DNA of 64,000 nucleotides from Leptospira ainlahdjerensis (GTDB lineage: Bacteria; Spirochaetota; Leptospiria; Leptospirales; Leptospiraceae), in contig NZ_JAFFPU010000082.1 of assembly GCF_016919175.1 (NCBI RefSeq), positions 42,930 to 106,929 of the forward strand, in the 5' to 3' direction. Both the position numbers and the translations under genes were made by a program. Of this stretch, positions 40,609 to 55,384 are shown one piece after another; position 1 is the stretch's first letter, and every line of letters starts with the position of its first letter. The notes under the pieces were generated by a model. That model ran no database searches and was not told the DNA's origin. It saw only the letters and a program-made list of their open reading frames with translations.

Positions 40609-42201
40609 ATGAATATAACTCTCTATCAAATTTCATGCTACTTGGTTGCGACCATTCTGGCCTATAGGACGCTTCATAATTTATTCCTCTTTTATAAGAA
40701 TAGAAAACAAATTTACCTTCTTCACTTTGCATTTCTGCAAGTTGCTTACGGCTTTTATCTGTTTTTTTTTACAAGGACAATCAATACAGGGAGCGCGCAG
40801 GACGCTCTGATCTGGGAGCGCCTTGAAAACGCATGTATTCCGATTTTTGGAATGAGTTTGGTTCTTTTTGTAAATAGCTATCGAAGAATTTTCAGCAAAG
40901 ACTTTGTTTATCTCTACATTCTTCTCAACGTACTTTTATCTGCGGTGATTCTCGTAGATCCAAATTCGTACCAAATTGGGTTGACTCACGAAAGGAAATT
41001 TCCGGCTTTAGGGATCATCATCTATGAAACCGCGCAGCCGCTTCTGGTTCAGTATTTTTATCTTTCCGGGATTCTTATGATCTTTTGGACTTTGTTTAAG
41101 GTTATCACTGAGTTTTTAAAAAATCTATTTAGAAACCTGTTTCTTTTGATCGCTTTAGTTATCTTTTGTACGAACGTTTTCTTAGATATTTTGGTTGCAA
41201 TGGACTTGCTTCCGTTTCCGTACACTTCTCATTTTAGTTTTTTGATTTTGATGTTTTCCGTGGATTCTTTTTTGACTTTCAATCAATCGGGAAGGGAAAT
41301 TCGAGAAGAATTGAAACAGGCCTTGGTTTCTCCGGAAGAATTTAAGTTGAAGCCCGATAAAGCGGCCGCTCATTCTAAGACAAAAATAGAAAATAAAAAC
41401 GCCGAGTCAGAGGAGAGGAATTTTTCGGAAGGAGAGAAAGAACAGATTTTTATCCGTGCTCTCGGAAGTTTGGAATTGGAGAAAGGGGGAATTCGGATTC
41501 CACAGACGGAAATCTCCAGCAAGAAGAAGATGCTCAAACTTGTGAAAATTCTTCTTATTCGTTTTGAGAAAGGGATTCATAGGGAAGAACTTTTGGAACT
41601 TCTTTGGCCTGGAATGGCGGATAAAAATGCACTCAACAGTCTTCACGCTCTTTGTTTTCGTTTAAGGAGAATTATAGGAAATCCGGAAGCTCTTGTGTTT
41701 TCAGAGGACCGGCTTTTTTTCAGACAGGATCTTGTTTTGACCGACTTCCAGATGTTCGAAAAACATTATGAAGGTGGAGCAAAAGCACTTCGAAAGGGAG
41801 ACACCGGACTTGCGATCCAGGAGTTTCGTTTTGCGAGAGCCTTCTACCGAGGGGATTTTTTTGACTTCGATCTTTATTTTCCGGAATCGGAAATTCGGAG
41901 AGAATATATCCGAAAGAGTTTGATTGAGATTTTTCGTTTTCTTTGTGAGAAGGACGTGGAGAGGAAAGAGATGGAAGGTCTCCTGGAAGATTCTGCAAGT
42001 TGGATTCGTCTGGATGACTTGGATGAACGGGCTTGGAGATTTCACTTCGAAGCGCTTTTGCAACTTGATCGTAAGAATGAAGCTCTTAGGAAATTCGAAG
42101 AGTTTAGAAAAGCCCTCCGAAAAGAATTGGGTGTGGATCCGGAATCGGAAACTCTTAGTTTGATTGAAAGGATTCGCTCCGGAGCCGTTAGCCGCGCTTA
42201 A
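40609..42201 (+). CDS. Membrane-tethered SARP-like regulator (7TM + winged helix + BTAD)
   Basis: A 530-residue protein. Residues about 1-225 hold seven hydrophobic helices (e.g. [40 protein letters not shown]). An acidic linker follows. An OmpR/SARP winged helix comes next (about 280-385: [51 protein letters not shown]). A bacterial transcriptional activator domain (about 390-525) contains [18 protein letters not shown] and [24 protein letters not shown] output on a 7TM receptor implies direct membrane-to-promoter signalling. No target gene is obvious nearby. Confidence 0.8.
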   Translation: MNITLYQISCYLVATILAYRTLHNLFLFYKNRKQIYLLHFAFLQVAYGFYLFFFTRTINTGSAQDALIWERLENACIPIFGMSLVLFVNSYRRIFSKDFVYLYILLNVLLSAVILVDPNSYQIGLTHERKFPALGIIIYETAQPLLVQYFYLSGILMIFWTLFKVITEFLKNLFRNLFLLIALVIFCTNVFLDILVAMDLLPFPYTSHFSFLILMFSVDSFLTFNQSGREIREELKQALVSPEEFKLKPDKAAAHSKTKIENKNAESEERNFSEGEKEQIFIRALGSLELEKGGIRIPQTEISSKKKMLKLVKILLIRFEKGIHREELLELLWPGMADKNALNSLHALCFRLRRIIGNPEALVFSEDRLFFRQDLVLTDFQMFEKHYEGGAKALRKGDTGLAIQEFRFARAFYRGDFFDFDLYFPESEIRREYIRKSLIEIFRFLCEKDVERKEMEGLLEDSASWIRLDDLDERAWRFHFEALLQLDRKNEALRKFEEFRKALRKELGVDPESETLSLIERIRSGAVSRA

Positions 42202-42604
42202 GATGCCGGCTCCGTTTTGGCCGTTTCTCTTTTTCTTTTTTTAGGTCGATTCCTATTTTTCATGTAGGAGCTATTACAATTTAGAATTCGGTTTTGTTTT
42301 TCTTCCACTTGCGAGGTTGTGGCTGTTCGAGCATCGCATGAATTTTGGGATCCGCCGGGCGGGCTTGAGGACATTAAACCTGTAAACGTAGGATCTCTTA
42401 CAAAAGCCTGCCACTCTCACCAAGTCGCTTGCAAGGAGGGAAGAGAAAATTTATGAAACTTTTATAAGTTGCTTCTCTTTTTCGATTTTAGAATTTTGTC
42501 TCTCTTTGGATAAAATAAAACGAGCATTCTATAAAAAAATCATGGACGGATCTGACGCCGTGATTAAGTTTCATAAAAATCTCTGAAGCGATAAACATGC
42601 CCGA
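42202..42604. other. Intergenic with a degenerate repeat-family relic
   Basis: There is no gene. Positions 42262-42402 start TGTAGGAGCTATTACA and end CGTAGGATCTCTTACA, with an intervening GGATCCGCCGGGCGGGCTTG. This is reminiscent of the dispersed family but lacks the TATCACAAAAT box, so it is at best a decayed copy. Confidence 0.4.
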
Positions 42605-43618
42605 ATGAAAATTCAAAAGTTAAAATTTGGTTTTTTCTTATTTGTAACGATTGTTACAATAAACGCAACCTCCTGTTCCTTAGTTTACAATCTCACGGGA
42701 AGGACGATTTCCTCTTATGCAGAAGATCATTTGATACCTTTTCTGCTCGAGTCAAGGGATTTGGATTCGGTCTGTAGCGCAGGGGTCAGTTTGGCTCCCC
42801 TCATAGCCTCTTTTGAAAGAGTGAGTCGGAGTCCGGATCTTCCCGTTCTCGTGGCGATGCTCGGCGCCGGGATGTGCGCAGAAAAGAACGCGCAGGAAGC
42901 GGAACTTCATTATCTCGCCGCCGTTCGAAAAGGCAAGGGTGACGAAGCGACGGATCATCAAGCCGTCGAAATTCGTAATCACGGACTTGCGGCAAAACGT
43001 TATGGAGAAGCATATAGAAGATTCAATCTTTACTTCGGAGAATGGAACGGCAAATGTCCTTCTCTTTCCAAAGACGATCAATTCTATTATCTAATCGGAC
43101 TCTCTGCGAGTCTTCTCGCGATTCTTCACGATCGCGCAGCACAAGGAGCGGGTAACGTTCCCACGGATATCCCTTCGATGGTGTCTAACGCATCCAAATG
43201 TTTGAATCCGGAAGAATGGTGGGGAGTTCCTCTGGCGCTGGAGGCTGTCATCTGGTTATCGATTCCGGGGGTAACGCCGACTGGAAAAGATCCTTTTCAG
43301 CAACTTGATCGTGCCGTTGCGTTAGGCGATAGAGCGGGAGTGAGTCTTTCCCGCGCGTTTCAAATACAAGCTCTTGCAGGAAGAGGAAATCAAGAAGCAA
43401 TCAAGAATGCGGTGAAAGAACATTCTAAACTTTTGGAGAAAGGCCAATCCCAAAAAGAATATCAACTTCTGGAAGCTTACGCGGAACAACTTTCGAGACA
43501 CGAATCCGATAAAATTTGGATCAAGGAGAAAGGACATAGAGGCCCTTTACTTCTTGGAAGTTTTCCACAGGGAAAACGGGACATGAAAGAAGACGACGAT
43601 CTTCTGAAAGGTCTCTGA
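42605..43618 (+). CDS. TRAP transporter TatT-type lipoprotein subunit
   Basis: This 337-residue protein begins with a signal ending TINATSCSLVYN (lipobox). It is helical throughout with TPR-like stretches (AGMCAEKNAQEAELHYLAAV, AKRYGEAYRRFNLYFGEW), matching the TatT component first described in Treponema pallidum. TatT forms a periplasmic trimer that docks with the ligand-binding protein. The next two genes (binding protein, large fused permease) complete the system. The ribosome site is weak. Confidence 0.8.
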   Translation: MKIQKLKFGFFLFVTIVTINATSCSLVYNLTGRTISSYAEDHLIPFLLESRDLDSVCSAGVSLAPLIASFERVSRSPDLPVLVAMLGAGMCAEKNAQEAELHYLAAVRKGKGDEATDHQAVEIRNHGLAAKRYGEAYRRFNLYFGEWNGKCPSLSKDDQFYYLIGLSASLLAILHDRAAQGAGNVPTDIPSMVSNASKCLNPEEWWGVPLALEAVIWLSIPGVTPTGKDPFQQLDRAVALGDRAGVSLSRAFQIQALAGRGNQEAIKNAVKEHSKLLEKGQSQKEYQLLEAYAEQLSRHESDKIWIKEKGHRGPLLLGSFPQGKRDMKEDDDLLKGL

Positions 43619-43664
43619 TTTTTTACGACATTCTATTTTGAATTCAATTGATAGGAGAATATCC

Positions 43665-44672
43665 ATGAAAAGAATCCGTATCTTTTTAATCGCGGCATTA
43701 GCTTTTTCGCTAACGTCATACGTCTTTGCGGCAGATCCGATCAACAAAACGATCTGCGTCTTTGATCCTTCCGGAACTCACGGAGATATTTATAAATCCG
43801 CTCTTCGTTACCAAGCGCAGGCACTCAACTGGGGAATCCGTTTGGAGCCGAAGGCATATACCGACGAGGTTGTCGCGAATTCGGATTTCAAAGCGGGTAA
43901 GTGTAACCTTGCGTTTCTCACGAGCCTTCGTGTCCGCGGATATGTTCCTCAGTCGGGTTCTTTAGAAGCGATCGGAGCGCTTCCTTCTTACGATCTTCTG
44001 AAAAGGACGATCGACGTATTGTCCAATCCGAAAGCAAGACAACTTAATGTTTCCGGAGAATACGAAACGATGGCGATGTTTCCGGGAGGAGCCGTGTACC
44101 TTCTTCTTAGAGATAAGAAACTTCGTTCCATCAAAGATCTCGCCGGAAAAAAAATCGCCACTCTGACTTACGATCAAGCCGCGACTACGATGGTGGACGT
44201 GGTAGGCTCTTCTATGGTTCCTGCAGAAATCGCTACGTTTGCAGGAATTTTTAACAACGGACGCGCGGACGCGTGTTATTCTCCGGCTGTCGGTTTTAAA
44301 CCTTTGGAACTTATGAAGGGTGTTGCACCTAACGGTGGAATTGTAAAGTTTCCAATCGGACAACTTACTTTTCAGATCGTCGGAAAGACCGCTGATTTTC
44401 CGGCGGATTACGGAAATCAATCCCGACAGTGGGCCGCTACGCAGTTTGAAACGATGTTGGAACTCACAAGAAAGGCTGAAAGAGAAGTTCCTGCGAAGTA
44501 TTGGCTGGAAGTTCCAAAAGAAGAAATCAAAGGTTACTTCGAAAAGTTCAGGGAAGTTCGTATCAAACTCAGAGACAAAGGTGTCTACCATGCATCGATC
44601 TTAAAACTGATGAAAGGTGTTCGTTGTAAGGCCGACTCGAATGCGGAAGAATGTTCCGATTCCCTAGAATAA
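43665..44672 (+). CDS. TRAP transporter periplasmic binding protein (TatP type)
   Basis: ATG 43665 follows AGGAGAAT and begins a cleavable signal (RIRIFLIAALAFSLTSYVFA). The in-frame codon at 43638 is upstream of the ribosome site and unlikely. The 335-residue protein has a two-lobe binding-protein fold: ADPINKTICVFDPSGTHGDI, GKCNLAFLTSLRVRGYV, AVYLLLRDKKLRSIKDLAGK, KIATLTYDQAATTMV. The last two cysteines (VRCKADSNAEEC) may form a disulfide. It catches the substrate, possibly a hydrophobic organic acid, for the permease. Ligand unknown. Confidence 0.8.
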   Translation: MKRIRIFLIAALAFSLTSYVFAADPINKTICVFDPSGTHGDIYKSALRYQAQALNWGIRLEPKAYTDEVVANSDFKAGKCNLAFLTSLRVRGYVPQSGSLEAIGALPSYDLLKRTIDVLSNPKARQLNVSGEYETMAMFPGGAVYLLLRDKKLRSIKDLAGKKIATLTYDQAATTMVDVVGSSMVPAEIATFAGIFNNGRADACYSPAVGFKPLELMKGVAPNGGIVKFPIGQLTFQIVGKTADFPADYGNQSRQWAATQFETMLELTRKAEREVPAKYWLEVPKEEIKGYFEKFREVRIKLRDKGVYHASILKLMKGVRCKADSNAEECSDSLE

Positions 44673-44684
44673 GACAAAACAAAC

Positions 44685-46658
44685 ATGGCAAAAAAAATCG
44701 TATCGTGGGCAGTACTGCTCTTTCTTTTCGTCCCTCTGGTTCAAAGTTTTGGTCAATTGGTTCAAGCTCGAATGCTCGAGCTAGGGGAAACCATCTGGCC
44801 GCGTTATGCGGAGATTAGAATCAGCTGTATCGCCTCTGAAATCAATTCCGTGGAAAAAGTCGAGGTGAGCGCTTCCGATTCCGCGCTTTTGGATGAATTG
44901 AATTTGGGTTCCGGAAGCTCCGCGAGTTCTCCAAAAAAAGAGAACGCTCCCGCAGCGCCAGTATTGACTCCGTTGGAATTGACTCTTGGACAAAAGCTCT
45001 ATTGTGGAACTGAGAGAAAACTTTCCACAATTACTATATTTGCGATCGACTATATTCCGATGACGATGGTGATTCTTTTGCTTGTGGCCGGAATCGTTTC
45101 CACTACGAGACGTTATCATATCGCCCTAAAAAATCCGGAGAATCGAAAGGAAGAATTGGCTTCGGAGGTCAGCCAAATCATCGCGAACCTCATTCTAACG
45201 CTTTCCGCGGTCTCTATGCTTCCGTTTAGCAAGGGGGTTGAAGCCCAGATTCAGATCCTTTGGATCGGAGGATTGCTCTTTCTTATCGCACTCAATTTGA
45301 ATAATATTCGAAATTCTGAATTTACCCATCTTTCGGAAGATCGGGAAAAAAGTCGGCTTTCCGAAATTCTTCTCTCGATTCCTTTGTATTGCTGGATGGC
45401 TCTTATTTGCGGAATTTATTTTACTCTGATCGAACAACATCCGGCGGGTCTGGCGATCTATCTTCAAAAATTGACGGCGCACGCGACTCTTTACATTCAG
45501 ATTGGACTTTATGTTTGGACTGGTATTCTTCTAAGGGATACTTCCTTAGGAAGACGATTTTTCGATCTTCTAAAACCTTGGAAATTGCCGGCGGAATTGC
45601 TCGCGGTAATCGTAGTCATCGCGGCCGCCTTGCCGACCGCATATAGCGGCGCTTCCGGAATCGTCGTACTTGCTTTAGGCGCTACGATATTCGTGGAACT
45701 CAGAAGGGCAGGGGCCTCGCAGGAAAGAGCGTTAGCCGCTACAGCGATGAGCGGAAGTTTGGGAGTTGTGCTTCCTCCTTGTTTGCTCGTCGTCATCGTC
45801 GCTTCCTTGAACTTGGACGTGACAACGGATGAGCTCTTTCATTGGGGTTGGAGAGTTTTTGGAGTTTCGACAACTCTCTTTTTAGTGGTGAGCTGGTTTT
45901 TGAGAAAGGGTTCCTGGAAGATTCAACCGGAAGCAAACGCCTTTGGAAAAACTTGGGCCGTATTTAAACCGTTTAGTCTTTACATTCTAATCGCGGTAGT
46001 CATCGTATTCGTGCTTGTTTTTGGATTGAATACACATTTCGACGAACACACGGCCCCTTATATGTTGCCGATCGCGATGTTGGCTCTGATCTACTGGGAT
46101 CACAAACAAAGCCAAAAAGAACATCATCCTGCTTCTGGTGCTAGAGACGTAATCAAGATTTCCAGAACTTCTTATGATACGGGTTCTCATCTCGGGGCAC
46201 TTTTGATGTTGATGGGGCTTTCCGCGTGTATGGGAGGAGTTTTTGAAAGATCAAACGTGATCAACCTTTTTCCGACTCAATTAGGTTCTCCACTTTCGGC
46301 TATGATCATTCTTACTATCGTTCTTGTGATCATAGGAATGCTAATGGATCCTTATGGAGCCGTAATACTTGTTTCCGTCACCCTCTATCCGATTGCAAAG
46401 GCGAACGGAATTCATCCACTTAACTTTTGGATGACCGCGCTCGTTTCCTTTGAATTAGGATATTTAACTCCTCCGGTCGCTTTGAATCACCTTTTGACAA
46501 AACACGTAGTGAGGGAATATCTTGAGAGTGAACCTGAAATCCATCACGCAAGTTTTTTTTCGAGATACGAAAGAGTGATCGTGCCAATCATCGTTTTGTT
46601 TCTGACTCTGATTGTCACTGCATTCGGTCCGCTTTTGTATCAGAGTTGGAATTCTTAA
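44685..46658 (+). CDS. TRAP transporter fused small/large permease (TatQM type)
   Basis: A 657-residue protein with a signal-like first helix and a periplasmic insert of about 90 residues. Four helices (the DctQ-like part, about 120-260) lead into a DctM-type large subunit of about 12 helices. DctM signatures include YSGASGIVVLALGATIFVEL, GSLGVVLPPCLLVVIVASL and LTPPVALNHLLTKHVV. It imports the substrate bound by the upstream protein using a Na+ or H+ gradient. It starts 12 bp after the binding-protein gene, and a terminator follows. Confidence 0.85.
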   Translation: MAKKIVSWAVLLFLFVPLVQSFGQLVQARMLELGETIWPRYAEIRISCIASEINSVEKVEVSASDSALLDELNLGSGSSASSPKKENAPAAPVLTPLELTLGQKLYCGTERKLSTITIFAIDYIPMTMVILLLVAGIVSTTRRYHIALKNPENRKEELASEVSQIIANLILTLSAVSMLPFSKGVEAQIQILWIGGLLFLIALNLNNIRNSEFTHLSEDREKSRLSEILLSIPLYCWMALICGIYFTLIEQHPAGLAIYLQKLTAHATLYIQIGLYVWTGILLRDTSLGRRFFDLLKPWKLPAELLAVIVVIAAALPTAYSGASGIVVLALGATIFVELRRAGASQERALAATAMSGSLGVVLPPCLLVVIVASLNLDVTTDELFHWGWRVFGVSTTLFLVVSWFLRKGSWKIQPEANAFGKTWAVFKPFSLYILIAVVIVFVLVFGLNTHFDEHTAPYMLPIAMLALIYWDHKQSQKEHHPASGARDVIKISRTSYDTGSHLGALLMLMGLSACMGGVFERSNVINLFPTQLGSPLSAMIILTIVLVIIGMLMDPYGAVILVSVTLYPIAKANGIHPLNFWMTALVSFELGYLTPPVALNHLLTKHVVREYLESEPEIHHASFFSRYERVIVPIIVLFLTLIVTAFGPLLYQSWNS

Positions 46659-46693
46659 AGTAAGAATCTTGGATCTTTCTTTTGGAAAGAAAA

Positions 46694-46719
46694 TGCCCGG
46701 ACCGGTTCCGGGCTTTTTT
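46694..46719 (+). terminator. Terminator of the TRAP operon
   Basis: GCCCGGA / TCCGGGC stem around a CCGGT loop, followed by TTTTTT, about 35 bp past the permease stop. Confidence 0.85.
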
Positions 46720-47482
46720 ATTTTCAAAAGAATCGACAGAAAAAAGAAATCATCGAGAGAAAGAAACGGAGCGCTTTTAAAAAGTCGTCTCAATTTCGTA
46801 AAAACGAAAAACAAATCCGAAAACGTAAATACTCTTGCGAGTTCTCATATATGAGAAGGTTTGAATTTCGGTATCCTAAAAAGAAGCAAAGTAAGTCGGA
46901 ATCGGAATTCCTGTGAAGGATAAAATATGCTATAATGTAGTAAATTTAAAAGCCGACAAAATATTCGAAATATTGCATGTAATTCGATCAGGTTCCGGTT
47001 TATTTAAGAACGGACCCAGGAGAAGGTTGCGAAATGGACCCAGACAGCTCAAGGGCCGATCAATCCTATTTCCGATTGGATCCGTTTGAATTTGGCTAGG
47101 CAATTTGGGCTCGATTTTCCGGGAACCTATATCATTCATGTGTAAAAGAAGTTGGCAAATTCCGTCCGAGAAACCGAGATTCGGGAAATGATCGAAAGGA
47201 GTGAGAGACTCAATTTGGGAACCGAGTCTCTGGGAAGTTTTTCCTAATCTTACGCGGGGCAATTGAATCGAATTTCGGAAGAGCAAAAAGAACTTCGTTT
47301 TCTCTTTGACGTAATCTTTCTAAATTTTGACAGGGATTGCGTTAACACAAACATGATCGGAGACTATCTTGTATATTCCTGGTAGACATCGCTTCTCTGA
47401 TGGAATTAGCTGTCTTGTAACCAGGCAATCGAAGCCTCTGGAGATCGTTTGGGAGTGACCTCGTTATCACCCATTTTACCAA
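46720..47482. other. Probable decayed DNA, no confident gene
   Basis: There is no long motif-bearing frame. Short plus-strand pieces such as KIFEILHVIRSGSGLFKNGP (from about 46956) look coding-like but are broken by stops, suggesting an old pseudogene that may join the small frame at 47483. A minus frame (46930-47286) appears to be its shadow. Confidence 0.35.
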
Positions 47483-47764
47483 GTGGTTTTGAACCTTAAA
47501 TCCTTAAGAAAAGTAGAACCTGAAAAGAGGCGGGAAATCTTAGAGGGAATACCAGACACTTGGCTGAACGTATACGATTCCGACGTGGTATTCTTAAGAG
47601 AAGGACTCTTTTTGAGAATGGATTTTCTACTAACCAATTTTTATCCAGTTTTTCAAGAGAGGATCGATAAAATTCATAAAATTGAATATAGCACGAAGGA
47701 AGAAATCAAAGAGGGCAAGGCGAGTGAAAAAAGAGTGTTTGAGAAAAAGTTCGGAAAAATTTAA
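47483..47764 (+). CDS. Hypothetical 93-residue protein, possibly a gene fragment
   Basis: A GTG start gives VLNLKSLRKVEPEKRREILE then SDVVFLREGLFLRMDFLLTN and a Lys/Glu-rich tail. The composition is coding-like, but no family is recognised. The upstream frame fragments suggest it is the last part of a decayed larger gene. Confidence 0.35.
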   Translation: MVLNLKSLRKVEPEKRREILEGIPDTWLNVYDSDVVFLREGLFLRMDFLLTNFYPVFQERIDKIHKIEYSTKEEIKEGKASEKRVFEKKFGKI

Positions 47765-47947
47765 ATCTCGAGTGTTCGAATTTCATTTTCTGGGTCGTAT
47801 TTTTGATCTTGGATAGAATCTTTTTTTTTAAAGAAGCGCGAAACGATATGGTTTTCTAATCGTGGTCGGAAAAACCGAAGGGATGGGTTTTTTATCAATG
47901 AGTTCGGGGAGAGGTAGATAAAGAATCTCGTCAAGAAGAAATATGGC

Positions 47948-48109
47948 TGTCGGAGTTCCTACAAAGAATGAATTTGAGAATTGTGCTCGCGAATAGTATA
48001 ATTTTCTGATAGAGGAAAGTTTCAGGAATTTTTCCGCCACCCACCCCACCGCCCGAAATTTGGGCGGGGCCCCGCGATTTTTACGCAAGAATTGTCGTAT
48101 CTACGACAA
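47948..48109 (-). repeat. Dispersed palindrome-ended element, copy 5
   Basis: 162 bp, reverse orientation. It starts with a hybrid arm TGTCGGAGTTCCTACA and ends TTGTCGTATCTACGACAA, with TTTTCTGATAGAGGAAAG, TTTTTCCGCCACCCACCCC and GGGCGGGGCCCCGCGA between. It begins 5 bp after the stop of the PP2C-like gene (48115, minus), so it could serve as the end of the tat operon transcript. Confidence 0.9.
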
Positions 48110-48114
48110 AACCA

Positions 48115-49209
48115 TTATACTTTTCGGGTCACTGCAAGTATCGCAGACGTTTCCAGAACATTCTTCCCGTAACGTTTTTCAATGATCCTTCCACAATCCA
48201 AGACGAGATCTCGAGAGTTCGTAAATTTCTTTCCGGAGAGGGACATCTGAAATTGTTTCGTAAATTCGGAAGAGGGGATTCCGATTGCGGAATAAATTCG
48301 ATCCGAAGTGAGAATCCAGTATTCTCCCATCTTCAGGGATATTTTTTTGAGATCGAATTCAACTGCTTTGTAATCGAAATAACGGACCTTTGTTTTTTCC
48401 AGAGGAGTCAGTTCTTGATTCTTATAAATAAATGCGGGCATCTCTTGAAAAGAAATGTAACCTAACTCTCCGGTTTTGGTCTCCAGATAAAAGAGGGAAA
48501 GGTTTAAGAATGGAATCGGCATCTTGGAAAGAATCTTTCCAATCTTAAAAATCCATTCCTCTCCTCTAAGGCCGGTTCCTTCATTGGCCAAAGAAAAAAT
48601 ACCTTCCAATCTCGCCTTAAAAGCCGATTCTAAAACTCCAGGACTTGGAAATCCGGCGAGAACTCCGATACAACCGTCTGCTGTCGGAATGACGTTCACA
48701 TAATCACAGTTAGAGTCCCCGCTCATTCTCGGGAAAAGGGAAATATCCAAGTTTCGAATTTTCGGTAATTGAATCCGATAAAAAGCCCTCTGAATCGAGT
48801 CTGCAATATCTCTGGTTCTTTCGTCGATTGTGTCCTGAGTCGGATTGGCTTCTAATTCTTTCTGTTGAAAGAATTTGAGGCGAAATGCTCGAAGGAGTTC
48901 TCCGATCTCGTCGTCTCTTTCCTCGACCGGATTTTCTTCATAAACGTCGCTTCCCCAGTCTTGTACCAGGGTAACGAGAGAGTGCATAGAGGCATAGATC
49001 ATCTTTACGGAGTAAAAAACGAGAGAAGCAAGAAGTGTTGAAAAGGAAAGCGAGATCGCGAGTCGAATTGACAAAGAGATCGCCTTGTTTTGTCCCAAAG
49101 GAGATTTGAGAATGATGTCGTCCGTTACGGTATAAACCAAAAAGAATAAAAAACTAAGAACAAAGACGGCGACAGGTAGTTTGAGTTTGGAAGGAATTCT
49201 AATTAACAA
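48115..49209 (-). CDS. Membrane protein with HAMP-like linker and degenerate PP2C/SpoIIE domain
   Basis: A 364-residue protein with two N-terminal membrane helices (about 12-30 and 45-70), a HAMP-like helix pair to about 120, and a SpoIIE/RsbU-like phosphatase fold (about 150-360). In active members the first metal motif is GDxxD and the second DxSGHG. Here SGDSNCDYV keeps Asp-like residues, but the second reads [12 protein letters not shown] and has lost its Asp. It is probably a pseudo-phosphatase or altered enzyme. It starts 1 bp after tatC and is the third gene of the tat operon. Confidence 0.65.
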   Translation of the reverse strand: MLIRIPSKLKLPVAVFVLSFLFFLVYTVTDDIILKSPLGQNKAISLSIRLAISLSFSTLLASLVFYSVKMIYASMHSLVTLVQDWGSDVYEENPVEERDDEIGELLRAFRLKFFQQKELEANPTQDTIDERTRDIADSIQRAFYRIQLPKIRNLDISLFPRMSGDSNCDYVNVIPTADGCIGVLAGFPSPGVLESAFKARLEGIFSLANEGTGLRGEEWIFKIGKILSKMPIPFLNLSLFYLETKTGELGYISFQEMPAFIYKNQELTPLEKTKVRYFDYKAVEFDLKKISLKMGEYWILTSDRIYSAIGIPSSEFTKQFQMSLSGKKFTNSRDLVLDCGRIIEKRYGKNVLETSAILAVTRKV

Positions 49210-49210
49210 T

Positions 49211-50008
<798 letters not shown>

Positions 50009-50019
50009 TCCGCGGCTGG

Positions 50020-50274
50020 TCAGGCAGATTTAGATTTTTTAGACTTGGAAGCTTTCGCCTGAACTTCTTCTTTCGGAACTTGTTCTTGGCTGATCTGCTG
50101 AGAAGGTTCGTCCGATTCTCCCGTTAGAGATTTACGAAAGGACCGAATTCCGTCCCCAAGATCCTTTGCCAGAGAGGGAAGTCTCTTTCCTCCGAAGAGT
50201 AAGAGCGCGATAAAAAGAATCAGAAGAATTTCAGTCCATCCGAGTGATCCGAAGACTGCCAGTGGTGCAAACAT
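50020..50274 (-). CDS. tatA: Twin-arginine translocase subunit TatA
   Basis: An 84-residue protein with the TatA N-terminal helix, [20 protein letters not shown] followed by [20 protein letters not shown], the FGxxxLP hinge and amphipathic helix. The tail is rich in Lys, Ser, Gln and Glu. It forms the protein-conducting oligomer with TatC, 11 bp downstream. GAGGT precedes the start. Confidence 0.92.
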   Translation of the reverse strand: MFAPLAVFGSLGWTEILLILFIALLLFGGKRLPSLAKDLGDGIRSFRKSLTGESDEPSQQISQEQVPKEEVQAKASKSKKSKSA

Positions 50275-50308
50275 AGTAATACCTCAAAAATTGGCCCTTG
50301 GAAAGCCA

Positions 50309-50365
50309 TCGATCCGAAAAACGGATTTTTTAGACTTTGGAAAGTCCGATAATTGGACTTTTTAA
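50309..50365 (+). terminator. Two small hairpin/T-run elements upstream of tatA
   Basis: ATCCG-AAAAA-CGGAT then TTTTT (50312-50331), and AAGTCC-GATAATT-GGACTT then TTT (50342-50363). Both resemble plus-strand terminators although no plus-strand gene precedes them. They may instead end antisense transcription toward the gene at 50495. Confidence 0.35.
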
Positions 50366-50494
50366 GCCCGACACTTATCTGTCAAATAGTTAGTAATTCG
50401 TCCCAGTAGAGTCGAAAAAATTGCATTCCTTCCTTTTCAAACTCGAAGCGGAAAACGGTTTCTTTTTTTGGGAATTCCTGATAAAGCTGACTTT

Positions 50495-50671
50495 ATGGAA
50501 TTATCTTCAATCGGTCCTTCATCGGGGGCTTCTCTTTCGGAGTTCCCTTCGACGCAAAACTCTTCTTCTTCTCAGAGTGTGATTCAGCAAGGCGCTCCCG
50601 AAAAACAGGAAGGAATTTTAGTTTCCGATCCGATTGCCTCCACCGGAAGTTTTGTAAACGTTGAAGCCTAA
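50495..50671 (+). CDS. Small Ser/Gln-rich hypothetical protein
   Basis: ATG 50495 is chosen; an in-frame TTG at 50468 gives nine extra residues. The 58-residue product is rich in Ser, Gln and Glu (SGASLSEFPSTQNSSSSQSV) and ends STGSFVNVEA. It has no cysteine, membrane segment or recognised family. It stands between tatA (divergent) and a conserved hypothetical gene. Confidence 0.45.
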   Translation: MELSSIGPSSGASLSEFPSTQNSSSSQSVIQQGAPEKQEGILVSDPIASTGSFVNVEA

Positions 50672-50834
50672 ACGTACATCCTTTTTTGGAGAGCGAAGAA
50701 TGGGCTCTTTTTAGGAAAGAAAGCGCTCAAAATTCTCTGAAAACGGACCGAATCTGAACGGTTGTATTCTTTGAACTCTTTGAAACTTACCGATACTTTC
50801 AATATACCAGATTTGGAAAAAGACTGATTTTAGT

Positions 50835-51650
<816 letters not shown>

Positions 51651-51660
51651 GAACGAGTCA

Positions 51661-52023
<363 letters not shown>

Positions 52024-52034
52024 CTTCACAACTT

Positions 52035-54194
<2,160 letters not shown>

Positions 54195-54211
54195 ACGTTA
54201 GGGAGATTAGA

Positions 54212-55342
<1,131 letters not shown>

Positions 55343-55384
55343 AATTAATTTCCAAAAGTTACCGTCGAATAAAACGGGATAAAA

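Noticed and set aside
46930..47286. 118-codon minus-strand open frame
   Set aside because: No ribosome site or motif; composition and the opposite-strand fragments suggest it is a shadow of decayed plus-strand DNA.
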